A DNA stretch of 64,000 nucleotides from Citreimonas salinaria (lineage in GTDB: Bacteria; Pseudomonadota; Alphaproteobacteria; Rhodobacterales; Rhodobacteraceae): contig NZ_FNPF01000018.1 of the NCBI RefSeq assembly GCF_900107235.1, positions 27,625 to 91,624 on the forward strand, written 5' to 3'. The notes beneath the pieces were generated by a model. It did no database searches. It saw only the letters and a program-made list of their open reading frames with translations, and was not told the DNA's origin. The translations under genes were made by a program, and so were the position numbers. Every line of letters begins with the position of its first letter. Within the stretch, counting starts at the first letter, position 1. This document shows positions 1 through 7,938 of the stretch, in pieces.

Positions 1-62
1 CAGCCACGCACCGGACGCATCGGGCGCAGCCATCGGACCTGCCTTCCACTCCGAGGATGCCC

Positions 63-1103
63 ATGACCCAGCGAGCCGCTGCGACCCCCGACCAGATCCG
101 CGCCTTCCAGGCCGAGAACCCGAAACTCCGTGCCCGCGACGCCGCCGACGCGCTCGGCATCGCCGAGGCGCAGCTTGTTGCTGCCAGCGTCGGCGCCGGC
201 GCGACGCGAATAGCCGCGCATCCCGACGATATCGTCCCCGCCGCCGAGGCGCTGGGCGAAGTCATGGCCCTGACCCGGGTCGAGGCCTGCGTGCACGAGA
301 AGGTCGGCGCCTATGGCAACTACCACCCCGGCGAGCACGCGGCGATGACGCTGACCGAGGACATCGACCTGCGCATCTTTCCGTCGCACTGGGTGCATGC
401 CTTCGCGATCGACGAGGCCGGCCGCCGCTCGCTTCAGGTCTTCGATGCCGCGGGCGATGCGGTGCACAAGATCCACCTGCGCGAGGCGTCCAACCACGGT
501 GTCTGGTCGCGGATCGTGGCCGACCTGGCCCTCGACGACCAGTCTTCCGGGCAGCAGGTCGAGCCGCGCAAGCCGGTCGAGGCCGCGAAGATTCGTGAGG
601 ACAAGGCGGACGTGCTGCGCGAGGAATGGGCGCGGCTGACCGACACGCACCAGTTCCTGCGCCTTTGCTCGAAGCTGAAGATGAACCGCCTCGGCGCCTA
701 CCGGGCCGCCGGAGCGCCCTTCGTGCGCCAGCTTGCCCCGCAGGCGGCCGATACGATGCTGAATGCCGTGCGCGACGCCGGGATCGAGGTGATGATCTTC
801 GTCGGCAATCGCGGCTGCATCCAGATCCACACCGGGCCGATCCATACTCTGAAGCCCATGGGGCCGTGGCAGAACGTGATGGACCCCGGCTTCAACCTGC
901 ACCTGCGGCTGGACATGGTGGCCGAGGTCTGGGCGGTCCAGAAGCCCACCCAGCGCGGCCCCGCCGTCTCGGTCGAGGCCTTCGACGCCGAGGGCGGGAT
1001 GATCTTCCAGGTCTTCGGCGTCGGCAAGGAGGGCCGGGATTCGCGCAAGGCCTGGGGCCGGATCGTTCAAGCCCTGCCCTGCAGCGCGCCGGTGCCGGCA
1101 TGA
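63..1103 (+). CDS. hmuS: Hemin-degrading factor / heme trafficking protein HmuS
   Basis: Cytoplasmic protein of the HmuS/ChuS/HemS family, which receives heme from the HmuTUV importer and stores or degrades it. The 346-residue length and the duplicated architecture are right for the family: two similar halves, each with an N-terminal helical part and a sheet ending in a similar stretch (IQIHTGPIHTLKPMGPWQNV in the second half). An ATG at 57 is also in frame, but GAGG at 53-56 sits directly against it and is properly spaced for the ATG at 63, so I chose 63. It overlaps hmuT by four bases (ATGA), so the two are one operon. The outer-membrane heme receptor expected in such operons is not in the window and may lie upstream. 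Function is inferred from family and context. Confidence 0.93.
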   Translation: MTQRAAATPDQIRAFQAENPKLRARDAADALGIAEAQLVAASVGAGATRIAAHPDDIVPAAEALGEVMALTRVEACVHEKVGAYGNYHPGEHAAMTLTEDIDLRIFPSHWVHAFAIDEAGRRSLQVFDAAGDAVHKIHLREASNHGVWSRIVADLALDDQSSGQQVEPRKPVEAAKIREDKADVLREEWARLTDTHQFLRLCSKLKMNRLGAYRAAGAPFVRQLAPQAADTMLNAVRDAGIEVMIFVGNRGCIQIHTGPIHTLKPMGPWQNVMDPGFNLHLRLDMVAEVWAVQKPTQRGPAVSVEAFDAEGGMIFQVFGVGKEGRDSRKAWGRIVQALPCSAPVPA

Positions 1104-1975
1104 TGCGCGGGGCCAAGGGTGTCGCCGCCTGCGCCGGTCTCTGGATGGCGGTCACCGCCGCCACGGCGGGCGCGCAGCAGGCGGCGGATGTGCTGTCGAT
1201 GGGGGGCGCCGTGACGGAGATCGTCGTGGCGCTGGGGCAGGGGCATCGGCTCAGGGCGCGGGACGCCACCTCGACTTGGCCGCCCGAGGTGACCGACCTG
1301 CCGGACGTGGGCTACGTGCGCGCGCTGTCGCCCGAGGGCGTGCTGTCGGTCGAGCCCGCGCTGATCCTGTCCGAGGAAGGCGCCGGCCCGCCCGAGGCGA
1401 TCGACGTGATCCGTGCGGCGGACCTGGACTTCGTCGAGATTCCCGATGCGCTGACCGCCGACGGCATCCTGCGCAAGATCGAGACGGTCGGCGACGCGCT
1501 GGGCGTGCCCGATCGGGCGGCAGCCATGTCGGCCGAGGTCGAGGCCGACCTGGTCGACGCGATGGCCGACGCCGCGCAGCCCGAAGCCGAGAAAAAGCGC
1601 GTGCTTTTCGTGCTGTCCACGCAAGGCGGCAAGATCAACGCCTCGGGCACAGGCACGGCGGCGGACGCGCTGATCCGCATGGCGGGCGGCGTGAACGCGG
1701 TCACCGAATACGCGGGCTACAAGCAGATCACAGACGAGGCCGTCGGCCTGGCGGCGCCGGATGTGATCCTGATGATGGATCGGGCCGGGGCCGACGACAC
1801 GGATCACGGCGGCGCGGATGACGAGTTGTTCGCCATGCCCGCCATCCGGCTGACCCCGGCGGCGCAGTCCCGGTCGGTGATCCGGATGGATGGATTGCTG
1901 ATGTTGAGCTTCGGCCCCCGTACCGCCGAGGCGATCCGTCGCCTGAACGCCGCGCTTTATGCGCAGGAGAGCTGA
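1100..1975 (+). CDS. hmuT: Periplasmic heme-binding protein of the heme ABC transporter
   Basis: Substrate-binding subunit of a heme ABC importer, class III (FecB/BtuF-like) periplasmic binding protein. An N-terminal signal peptide is visible (hydrophobic run followed by ATAGAQQ), then the typical start of the first lobe with SMGGAVTEIVVALG, and a second lobe after a long helix around residues 125-165. The 291-residue length fits. Translation starts at the ATG inside the hmuS stop region (ATGA overlap); an open frame extends upstream but lies entirely inside hmuS and is a shadow. It ends three bases before the GTG start of the permease gene. The other plausible identity, a siderophore-binding protein, is less likely because hmuS is next door. 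Confidence 0.9.
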   Translation: MMRGAKGVAACAGLWMAVTAATAGAQQAADVLSMGGAVTEIVVALGQGHRLRARDATSTWPPEVTDLPDVGYVRALSPEGVLSVEPALILSEEGAGPPEAIDVIRAADLDFVEIPDALTADGILRKIETVGDALGVPDRAAAMSAEVEADLVDAMADAAQPEAEKKRVLFVLSTQGGKINASGTGTAADALIRMAGGVNAVTEYAGYKQITDEAVGLAAPDVILMMDRAGADDTDHGGADDELFAMPAIRLTPAAQSRSVIRMDGLLMLSFGPRTAEAIRRLNAALYAQES

Positions 1976-1978
1976 GCC

Positions 1979-3046
1979 GTGACGGCCATCGTCGACTCCG
2001 CGCCGCGCACGAGAGACCGGCTGTCGCGCGCCCGTGCGCTGCACTGGATTCTGGCCGGCGCGCTGCTGCTGGCCTGCGCAGCGAGCCTTCAGGTCGGCGC
2101 GACGAACGTGACGCTGACCGACCTGCTGGCCAAGGCGATGCGCGGTGATGCCCTGAGCCAGATCGAGCGCGTGGTTCTGCTCGACATCCGCCTGCCGCGG
2201 CTGGCCATGGGGGGGCTCGTTGGCGCTGCGCTGGCCGTGTCGGGCGCCGCGATGCAGGGCTTGTTTCGCAACCCGCTGGCCGATCCCGGCATCGTGGGCG
2301 TCGGGGCGGGCGCGGGCCTCGGCGCGATCCTGGCGATCGTGCTGGGCGCGTTCCTGCCGGCCTGGTTGCTCGGCCTGACGGGCAACTATCTGACGCCCTT
2401 CGCGGCCTTCCTGGGCGGCTGGGGCTCGACGATCCTGCTGTATCGCGTGTCCACGCGGCACGGGAGCACGTCGGTGGCCACCATGCTGCTGGCGGGCATC
2501 GCGCTGGGCGCATTGGCCGGCGCGCTGTCGGGCATCCTCGTCTACATCGCGGACGACCGGCAGCTGCGCGACCTGACCTTCTGGGGGTTGGGCTCGCTCG
2601 CCGGGGCGAGTTGGGCCAAGGTGCTGGCTGCCGGGCCGATGATCGCGCTGGCGATCGGCGCGGCGCTGATGCTGGGGCGCGGCCTGAACGGACTGGCGCT
2701 GGGCGAGGCGACGGCCGCCCATATCGGCATCGACGTGCAGCGGATGAAATCCGTCGCCATTCTGGCCGTCGCCGCTGCCACCGGCGTGGCAGTCGCGGTG
2801 TCGGGCGGGATCGGCTTCATCGGGATCGTGGTGCCGCACCTCCTGCGGCTGGCCTCGGGCCCCGACCACCGGACGTTGCTGCTGAACGCGGCGCTGCTGG
2901 GGGCGATCCTGCTGATCCTCGCGGACGTGATCGCCCGCGTCGTCGTCGCGCCCGCCGAACTGCCCATCGGGATCGTGACGGCGGTGCTGGGCGCGCCGGT
3001 CTTCCTGTGGATCCTGCTGACGCGCCGGGGTCTGGTCGAGTCATGA
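1979..3046 (+). CDS. hmuU: Heme ABC transporter permease (FecCD family)
   Basis: Inner-membrane permease of the heme importer. The 355-residue protein has many hydrophobic helices, as expected for the BtuC/FecCD fold with ten membrane segments, and carries the family signature GAAMQGLFRNPLADPGIVG after the second or third helix and GGIGFIGIVVPHLLR near residue 275, the loop region that contacts the ATPase. Start codon is GTG at 1979, three bases after the hmuT stop; no better start lies nearby. It overlaps hmuV by four bases (ATGA). Confidence 0.93.
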   Translation: MTAIVDSAPRTRDRLSRARALHWILAGALLLACAASLQVGATNVTLTDLLAKAMRGDALSQIERVVLLDIRLPRLAMGGLVGAALAVSGAAMQGLFRNPLADPGIVGVGAGAGLGAILAIVLGAFLPAWLLGLTGNYLTPFAAFLGGWGSTILLYRVSTRHGSTSVATMLLAGIALGALAGALSGILVYIADDRQLRDLTFWGLGSLAGASWAKVLAAGPMIALAIGAALMLGRGLNGLALGEATAAHIGIDVQRMKSVAILAVAAATGVAVAVSGGIGFIGIVVPHLLRLASGPDHRTLLLNAALLGAILLILADVIARVVVAPAELPIGIVTAVLGAPVFLWILLTRRGLVES

Positions 3047-3825
3047 GCCTGATCGCCGAAGACATCCGCGTGTCCTACGGCCGCCACGAAGCCCTCCGCG
3101 GCGTGAGCCTTGCCGCCCGGCCGGGCGAAGTCACGGCCGTCGTCGGCCCGAACGGGTCGGGAAAGTCCACGCTTCTGGGGGCGATGACCGCCACGCAACC
3201 CTATCGCGGCCGCGTCCTGCTGAACGGTGCGGACATCGCCTCGGCCAAGCCTTGGGAACTTGCGGCCCAGCGTGCGGTGCTGCCGCAGGCCTCGCGGCTG
3301 GCATTTCCCTTCTCGGTGATCGAAGTCGTCCGCATCGGCCTGCATTCCGGCACCGCCGGCGACCGCGCCGAGGTGCCGATGCAGGCCTTGGCCCGCGTCG
3401 GCCTTTCGCATTACGCCGAGCGGAGTTTTCACGAGCTGTCGGGGGGGGAGGCGCAGCGCGTCATGCTGGCGCGCGTGCTGGCGCAGGTCTGGAGGCCGGT
3501 CGAAGACGGGACCCCGCGCTGGCTGTTCCTGGACGAGCCGGTCTCGAGCCTGGACATCGCGCACCAGCTGCAGGTGATGGAGATCGCCCGCGCCTTTGCC
3601 CGGGCGGGCGGCGGCGTGATCGCTGTGATGCACGACCTGAACCTGACCGCGCTGTTCGCCGACCGCGTGGCAATCCTGGCCGCGGGCCGGCGGCTCGCCT
3701 TCGGCGCACCCGCCGAGGTGTTGACCGACGACATCCTGTCGCGTGCCTATGGCTGCGCTTTACGCGTCTCGGCACCGCCACCGGATGGCGTTCCCTATAT
3801 CCTGCCGCACGCCGCGTCGGCCTGA
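3043..3825 (+). CDS. hmuV: Heme ABC transporter ATP-binding protein
   Basis: ATPase that drives heme import through HmuU. All ABC motifs are present in the 260-residue protein: Walker A GPNGSGKS at residues 35-42, Q-loop around LPQASR, signature LSGGEAQRV near residue 131, Walker B LFLDEP near 161, and the switch histidine in AVMHDLN. The gene starts inside the stop region of hmuU (ATGA), so expression is translationally coupled. It is the last gene of the hmuSTUV run; about 165 bases separate it from the next gene and contain iron-type palindromes. Confidence 0.94.
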   Translation: MSLIAEDIRVSYGRHEALRGVSLAARPGEVTAVVGPNGSGKSTLLGAMTATQPYRGRVLLNGADIASAKPWELAAQRAVLPQASRLAFPFSVIEVVRIGLHSGTAGDRAEVPMQALARVGLSHYAERSFHELSGGEAQRVMLARVLAQVWRPVEDGTPRWLFLDEPVSSLDIAHQLQVMEIARAFARAGGGVIAVMHDLNLTALFADRVAILAAGRRLAFGAPAEVLTDDILSRAYGCALRVSAPPPDGVPYILPHAASA

Positions 3826-3853
3826 GGCGGGCCGTTGTCGGCAGTGAACGTTC

Positions 3854-3870
3854 TTGACTGAATTAGTCGG
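3854..3870. promoter_or_regulatory. Candidate iron-responsive palindrome, box 1
   Basis: The sequence TTGACTGAATTAGTCGG is an imperfect 17-base inverted repeat. It closely matches the palindrome at 19759-19775 ahead of the imelysin cluster, which also belongs to iron metabolism. The shape resembles the iron-responsive operators described for Rhodobacterales (Iron-Rhodo box, RirA/IscR type), but the cognate regulator is inferred, not seen in this window. Confidence 0.55.
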
Positions 3871-3894
3871 AAAAGGGTATCGACGAGGTAGTTC

Positions 3895-3911
3895 CCGACT
3901 CTATCGGTCGG
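3895..3911. promoter_or_regulatory. Candidate iron-responsive palindrome, box 2
   Basis: CCGACTCTATCGGTCGG matches the box at 19759-19775 at 13 of 17 positions and lies 41 bases, about four helical turns, downstream of box 1. It is weaker than box 1; on its own it would not be convincing. Confidence 0.35.
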
Positions 3912-3991
3912 TCATTGTGTGAGGCGTCTTCAGACGCGCGTCCCAGCCACCGCCACAGGCAGCCCGGATGTCAAAGGACAGGAGTAAAGAC

Positions 3992-4162
3992 GTGACGACA
4001 TCCGACCCCGCGAACCGCCCGACGCCGCAGCCCGTGGCTGCACCGGGCTGGCGCGACATCGCCCATGCCAGCGCGGAAGGCGGCTGTGCCGACGGTCTCT
4101 CGCTGGAGCACCTGATCGACATGCAGCGCGCCCGCGCGAACCCGCGCGGAGAGGCGCGATGA
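3992..4162 (+). CDS. Small protein of unknown function upstream of hemP
   Basis: A 56-residue hydrophilic protein with no signal peptide or membrane segment; I do not recognise its family. It contains a tryptophan-bearing stretch (PGWRDIAHA) and a C-terminal helix (LSLEHLIDMQRARAN). I chose the GTG at 3992 because AGGAG lies seven bases before it; the ATG at 3968 in the same frame has no such site and would add eight residues. The gene sits behind the tandem iron-type palindromes and overlaps hemP by four bases (ATGA), which ties it to heme uptake. It is probably the first gene of an iron-controlled operon. Confidence 0.6.
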   Translation: MTTSDPANRPTPQPVAAPGWRDIAHASAEGGCADGLSLEHLIDMQRARANPRGEAR

Positions 4163-4332
4163 CGGTCATGCACAGCGTTCCGAATCCCCAAACGGCCGAG
4201 GCGGCCGACGGCACCGCCATCTACGACGCGCGCGACCTGATCGCCAACGGCGTCAAGGCCGAGATCGTGCTGGACGGGCAGACCTATACCCTGCGCATCA
4301 CCCGCGCTGGCAAGCTGATCCTGACGAAATGA
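4159..4332 (+). CDS. hemP: Hemin uptake protein HemP
   Basis: A 57-residue protein of the HemP/HmuP family. The diagnostic part is the C-terminal half: YDARDLIANG followed by A-E-I-V-L-D-G-Q-x-Y-x-L-R-I-T-R-x-G-K-L-I-L-T-K, the typical small beta-rich HemP core. HemP proteins are linked to heme uptake and in some rhizobia act as co-activators of heme genes; which role applies here is not known. The start overlaps the previous gene (ATGA) and the stop overlaps the next (ATGA), so the three genes are translationally coupled. Confidence 0.88.
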   Translation: MTVMHSVPNPQTAEAADGTAIYDARDLIANGVKAEIVLDGQTYTLRITRAGKLILTK

Positions 4333-4820
4333 AGGACATGGCCGAAACCGAAAGCAGCCCCGGCAGCATGGTGGTCGGACGTCTGACCGACCTCGCACCA
4401 TGGGAGGCCGGGCTGATCCTGTCCCTGCGCGCGTGGATGGAAGGGCCCGCCGGTCAGGCCGAGGTCTGGAACGGCTTCGCCCGCTCGTTCGGAGGCGCCG
4501 AGGGTCGGGTGGAAATGCACCGGTTCGAGACCTTGCTCGTCACCCTGTGTGAAAACGCGCGCCGCCCTCTTGTCCGGCACGGCGGCGGATGCGCCTGCAT
4601 CGGCGTGGACGAGGCGCTGTTCTGCACGCTGGTGCGCGAAGCGGCGGGCGGCGACCTGGCCGAGGCGGCTGCGATCGCCGGCCTGCTGGTCAAGGCGGGC
4701 CAGGCCGGGCCGGTGGCTGATCTGGCGGCGCAGGTGGGCCGGGCCATGCAGCGCATGACGTGGCACGATCCGGCCGATCCCGATATCCTGCCCGAGAGCA
4801 GCGGCCGCGTGCTGCACTGA
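4329..4820 (+). CDS. Unknown protein coupled to hemP (paralog A)
   Basis: A 163-residue, probably cytoplasmic, helical protein whose family I do not recognise. It has no signal peptide. Notable points are a GGGCAC stretch with two cysteines near residues 87-89, the segment VDEALFCTLVREAAGGD, and acidic ends. From about residue 65 onward it can be aligned by eye to the protein encoded at 5155-5643: both have R-R-P, then D-E-A, then L-V-R, then an alanine-rich helix. The start lies inside the hemP stop (ATGA). An alternative ATG at 4338 is in frame. Context suggests a role in heme or iron handling; that is inference. Confidence 0.7.
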   Translation: MKDMAETESSPGSMVVGRLTDLAPWEAGLILSLRAWMEGPAGQAEVWNGFARSFGGAEGRVEMHRFETLLVTLCENARRPLVRHGGGCACIGVDEALFCTLVREAAGGDLAEAAAIAGLLVKAGQAGPVADLAAQVGRAMQRMTWHDPADPDILPESSGRVLH

Positions 4821-4897
4821 TCCACCGGCGCGACAGACCGAACCGAAGAAGACCAAGCCAGACAGAGCCGAAAGCTCAACACTCCAGCGAGGACACC

Positions 4898-5158
4898 ATG
4901 GCAAACGTACCCAGCCCCTGCATCGACGTCTGCAAGTTCAGGCGCGAGGGCCATTGCATCGGCTGCTCGATGACCAAGGCGCAGAAATCGGCGTTCAAGA
5001 AGCTGAAGAAGGACGCGCATCGCGAAGCCTTCGTCGAGCTTGTCGTGGCGCAGCAGGCCGTGATGGGCCGCTACAGCCACTGGGAGCCGGCCTACGCCAA
5101 GAAATGCCGCAAGAAGAAGGTCAGCTTGGCCGTTCTGGACGGCGGTAAGGCGGCGTGA
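4898..5158 (+). CDS. DUF1289 domain protein
   Basis: An 86-residue protein with the DUF1289 signature: PSPCIDVCKF followed by CIGC, four cysteines in the pattern C-x3-C-x8-C-x2-C that suggest a bound metal or Fe-S cluster. The C-terminal half is basic and helical, ending with a KKCRKKK run. The start is set by an ATG at 4898 after a purine-rich region (GCGAGGA). It overlaps the next gene by four bases if that gene uses the GTG at 5155. Function of DUF1289 is not established; here it sits between two unknown genes that look like paralogs in a heme-uptake locus. Confidence 0.85.
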   Translation: MANVPSPCIDVCKFRREGHCIGCSMTKAQKSAFKKLKKDAHREAFVELVVAQQAVMGRYSHWEPAYAKKCRKKKVSLAVLDGGKAA

Positions 5159-5643
5159 CGATGGGCGCATCGATTTCTTCTTCTCCGGACTGGGACGGGC
5201 AAGGCACGGACATGGACGGTGCGACGGCAGCACGGGCAGGCGCAGGCACGGCGCGGCAGGACGCGGCGCGCCCCGGGTGCCCGGCCGACCCCGTGCTGGA
5301 TCACCTGCGCCGCACCGCGCGCAGCAGCCGCTGCAAAAGCTACGTCGACCTGTTCGGGGCCTGCGCCTCGATGTCGGGCAATCGCCAGGTGGCGGCGCAG
5401 GCCGCGTCCGACGTGCTGATGAGATGCCTGTCCCAGGCGCTGGGCCGCCGCCCGGTTCTTTACCGCGAGGGCGAGCGCGAGATGTCGTTCGACGAGGCCT
5501 GGCTGATGGCGCTGGTCCGCAGCCTTCAGGCCGACGACGTGGCAAGCGCGACCTTCCTTCTGCATTCGCGAGTGCCGAAGCATGCGCGGCGGAATCTGGT
5601 CTTCCTGCTCCAGCGGGTGGCCGAGGATTTCGATCAGGTTTAG
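5155..5643 (+). CDS. Unknown protein coupled to DUF1289 gene (paralog B)
   Basis: A 162-residue cytoplasmic helical protein of unknown family. The first 45 residues look low in complexity; the rest carries ARSSRCKSYVDLFGACA, then RRPVLYREG, then FDEAWLMALVRSLQADD. The last part aligns by eye with the product of 4329-4820. The GTG at 5155 overlaps the preceding stop (GTGA); the ATG at 5161 is equally possible. Its TAG stop at 5641-5643 lies inside the Irr-type box of dps, so the end of this gene is also the operator of the next. Confidence 0.68.
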   Translation: MTMGASISSSPDWDGQGTDMDGATAARAGAGTARQDAARPGCPADPVLDHLRRTARSSRCKSYVDLFGACASMSGNRQVAAQAASDVLMRCLSQALGRRPVLYREGEREMSFDEAWLMALVRSLQADDVASATFLLHSRVPKHARRNLVFLLQRVAEDFDQV

Positions 5644-5655
5644 AAATGTTCTAAA
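5639..5655. promoter_or_regulatory. Irr-type operator (ICE motif) ahead of dps
   Basis: TTTAGAA-ATG-TTCTAAA is a perfect inverted repeat with a three-base spacer and matches the iron-control element bound by the heme-sensing regulator Irr in alphaproteobacteria. It starts 93 bases before the dps ATG and overlaps the stop codon of the previous gene. Irr control of dps is inferred. Confidence 0.7.
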
Positions 5656-5747
5656 GAGTCTTGCCGCAGCGTCTCGCCGGTCATACCTTGGTCGGGGCAA
5701 GCAAGCCTTACGCCAGCCAGCACCCTTTTTCGACGCAGGAGGCACAG

Positions 5748-6218
5748 ATGACGCAGACAGCACAGACCCTTTCCACCGACGCCACGACCCAGATCGCCGA
5801 GGCGTTGAACCAGTGCGTGGCCGAAACCGCCGTGACCACCATGCTGGCGCAGAATTTCCACTGGAACGTGACCGGCATGGCCTTCGGCCCGCTGCACGCG
5901 CTTTTCCAGACGATCTATGAAGATCACTTCACCGCGCAGGACGACCTGGCCGAGCGGATCCGGGCGCTTGACGCGCATGCCGAAGGCACGCTCGCGGGCA
6001 TGATCAAGCGGTCCAAGGTGGCCGAGGTCGACGGCGTCCCCGCCGACCAGGAGATGATCCGCCTGATGAAGGAAGCGCAGGAGACCTTGGCCGAGACCAT
6101 CGCCGGCGCAGGCGAACTGGCCGCCAACCACGGCGACACGCTGACTGAGGACCTGTGCATTGCGCGCGGACAGGCTCACGAGAAATTCGCTTGGATGCTG
6201 CGCGCACATCTTGCGTGA
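5748..6218 (+). CDS. dps: DNA starvation/stationary phase protein Dps (ferritin-like)
   Basis: A 156-residue Dps-family protein that stores iron by oxidising Fe(II) with peroxide and protects DNA. The ferroxidase motif at the dimer interface is visible: NFHWNVTGMAFGPLHALF, then YEDHFTAQDDLAERIRALD. The length and the four-helix pattern fit. The start at 5748 has a good AGGAGG site just upstream; the in-frame extension to 5661 has none. It stands alone behind an Irr-type box and is followed by about 200 bases without a gene. Confidence 0.93.
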   Translation: MTQTAQTLSTDATTQIAEALNQCVAETAVTTMLAQNFHWNVTGMAFGPLHALFQTIYEDHFTAQDDLAERIRALDAHAEGTLAGMIKRSKVAEVDGVPADQEMIRLMKEAQETLAETIAGAGELAANHGDTLTEDLCIARGQAHEKFAWMLRAHLA

Positions 6219-6419
6219 ATGCTGACCGGCTTCCTCAGGTGGAGCCGGAACCAGACTTCGCCGCTGCGATGCCCCGCTCGAAGGTTGCACATGCCGCCAT
6301 CGGGCGGGGCTGTCGCGTCCGGCGCACCGCGCGCCTGACGGCGACACGGTTGGCGCAGCAGGAGGGCGCGGGGCGCGCCCCCGACCCGGCTGGAGACGCG
6401 TACAGCAGCGCCCGGTGTT

Positions 6420-7652
6420 TCAGGGCCGCAAGGTCGATTCCATCGATGCGTCGGGGAAACAGGTCGCGGCCTGTCCTCGCGCCTCCTGCCAGCGCCCGAT
6501 GGACCGGCGGGTCTTGAACCCGGCAAGCCCGTCCGCGCCCCCGACGTCATACCCCATTTCCTGAAGCGCACGCTGCATCGCCGCCACGTCCGAGCGATAC
6601 AGCCCGTCCACATCGCCCCACTCGCCGCTGAAGTCGCCCATGCCGTAGGCGATGCGGTCACCGACATGGCCGACGAACAGCGCGTAGAGGTCGCTCATGT
6701 TGTAGTCCTTCAGGACGTAGAAGTTCGGCGTGACGATGAAGGCCGGCCCGTGGCGGCCCGCCGGCATCAGCAGCGATCCCATACCGCGCAACTCGCTGTC
6801 CGGGAACGGCTTGCCAGACACGCGCTCGATGCCCATGCGTGCCCAGTCCGCAATGGGGCGGGCCTGGTCCGGGCCTTCCAGCGTGCAGGACACCGTCGCA
6901 GGGACGCGCACCTCGAACCCCCAGTCGCGCCCGGGAACCCAGCCGTGCCGCGCCAGGTAATTCCCGATCGAGGCGATCGTGTCGGCTTCGGACCGCCAGA
7001 TGTCGGCGCGGCCGTCGCCATCGCCGTCCGCGGCGTAATCCAGAAAGCTCGAGGGCATGAATTGGGGCTGACCCAGCGCGCCCGCCCAGCTGCTTTTCAT
7101 CGCGCCCGGCGGAGCATGGCCAGCCTCGGCGACCTTCAGCGCGGCGATCAGCTCGCGCGTGAAATACTCGGCCCGGGTGCTCATGAAGCCCTTGGTTCCC
7201 AGTACCTCGAACGCATCGTGCGGGATCGAGACCCGGCCGTAGCCGCTTTCGCGCCCCCAGATGCCCAGGATGATGCGGCCGGGCACCCCGGTCTGCCGCT
7301 CGACTGCCGCCAGCGTCGCGGCGTGGCGGCGCGCCATCTCCCGACCGATGCGCGTCGCGCCGTCGACCGAGCCGCGATTGAAGTACCGCTCCGGCGCGCC
7401 GAACTCGGCCTGTCGCTGCCGCTTCGGCGTCCGCACCTCGGCGCCGGGGGGCGCGAGGTCCGGCAGATCCCAGTTGAGCGTCACCCCGCGAAAGGCCGCG
7501 TCGAAGGTCGCACGGCTGACGCCCTGAGTTTGGGCGGCGGGCAGTATTTCGCCCTGCAGCCAGGACCGGAACTGCCGCTCGACCGCCGCGCGGTCCTGCG
7601 CGGACGCGGCCGATGCCGACAGGACGAGGATGAGCGTCAGGATTCGGAACAT
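6420..7652 (-). CDS. Lytic murein transglycosylase with peptidoglycan-binding domain
   Basis: A 410-residue periplasmic enzyme of the SltB/MltB family (glycoside hydrolase 103 type) that cleaves peptidoglycan to 1,6-anhydro-muropeptides. A signal peptide covers about residues 1-18 (ending ASAASA). The catalytic glutamate is in GIWGRESGYGR and the substrate motif ALGQPQFMPSSFLDYAADGDGDGRADIW follows. The C-terminal 60 residues form a PG-binding-1 type domain (LYRSDVAAMQRALQEMGYDVGGADG). It stands alone, so context says nothing more about its role. Confidence 0.92.
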   Translation of the reverse strand: MFRILTLILVLSASAASAQDRAAVERQFRSWLQGEILPAAQTQGVSRATFDAAFRGVTLNWDLPDLAPPGAEVRTPKRQRQAEFGAPERYFNRGSVDGATRIGREMARRHAATLAAVERQTGVPGRIILGIWGRESGYGRVSIPHDAFEVLGTKGFMSTRAEYFTRELIAALKVAEAGHAPPGAMKSSWAGALGQPQFMPSSFLDYAADGDGDGRADIWRSEADTIASIGNYLARHGWVPGRDWGFEVRVPATVSCTLEGPDQARPIADWARMGIERVSGKPFPDSELRGMGSLLMPAGRHGPAFIVTPNFYVLKDYNMSDLYALFVGHVGDRIAYGMGDFSGEWGDVDGLYRSDVAAMQRALQEMGYDVGGADGLAGFKTRRSIGRWQEARGQAATCFPDASMESTLRP

Positions 7653-7938
7653 GCGTGACCCTTTCGCAGGATGGTCACGCCGAGGATGGAGTGCCGCGCG
7701 CCCGCTGTCGACACGATCGGCGGGATCTCGCTACCGCGGGGGCCAAGCCGGCGGGCCAGGCTACGCGATCTATCGGTGACCCGGGCCCGATCCGGCGCCA
7801 CGTTGAAGTAAATCCAAGCTTTTTCGGCGCCGGGTTTCACCAGCTGTCAACCTGCGGCGTCTACGGTCCGACTGCGTACGCCCGTATTCCGGGCAAAGAC
7901 ATCGGCTTGGCATCCACCGGTCGACCAAGGGGGCATTC
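7653..7938. other. Gap between divergent genes
   Basis: These 286 bases separate the transglycosylase and the GGDEF-EAL gene, which are transcribed away from each other, so both promoters should lie here. I see no palindrome or recognisable operator and no convincing short gene. Confidence 0.4.

Noticed and set aside
1067..2869. Open frame of 600 codons on the minus strand across hmuT and hmuU
   Set aside because: Its product is rich in R, H, Q and G with no domain, as expected for the antisense of a GC-rich gene; hmuT and hmuU on the other strand have clear family motifs.
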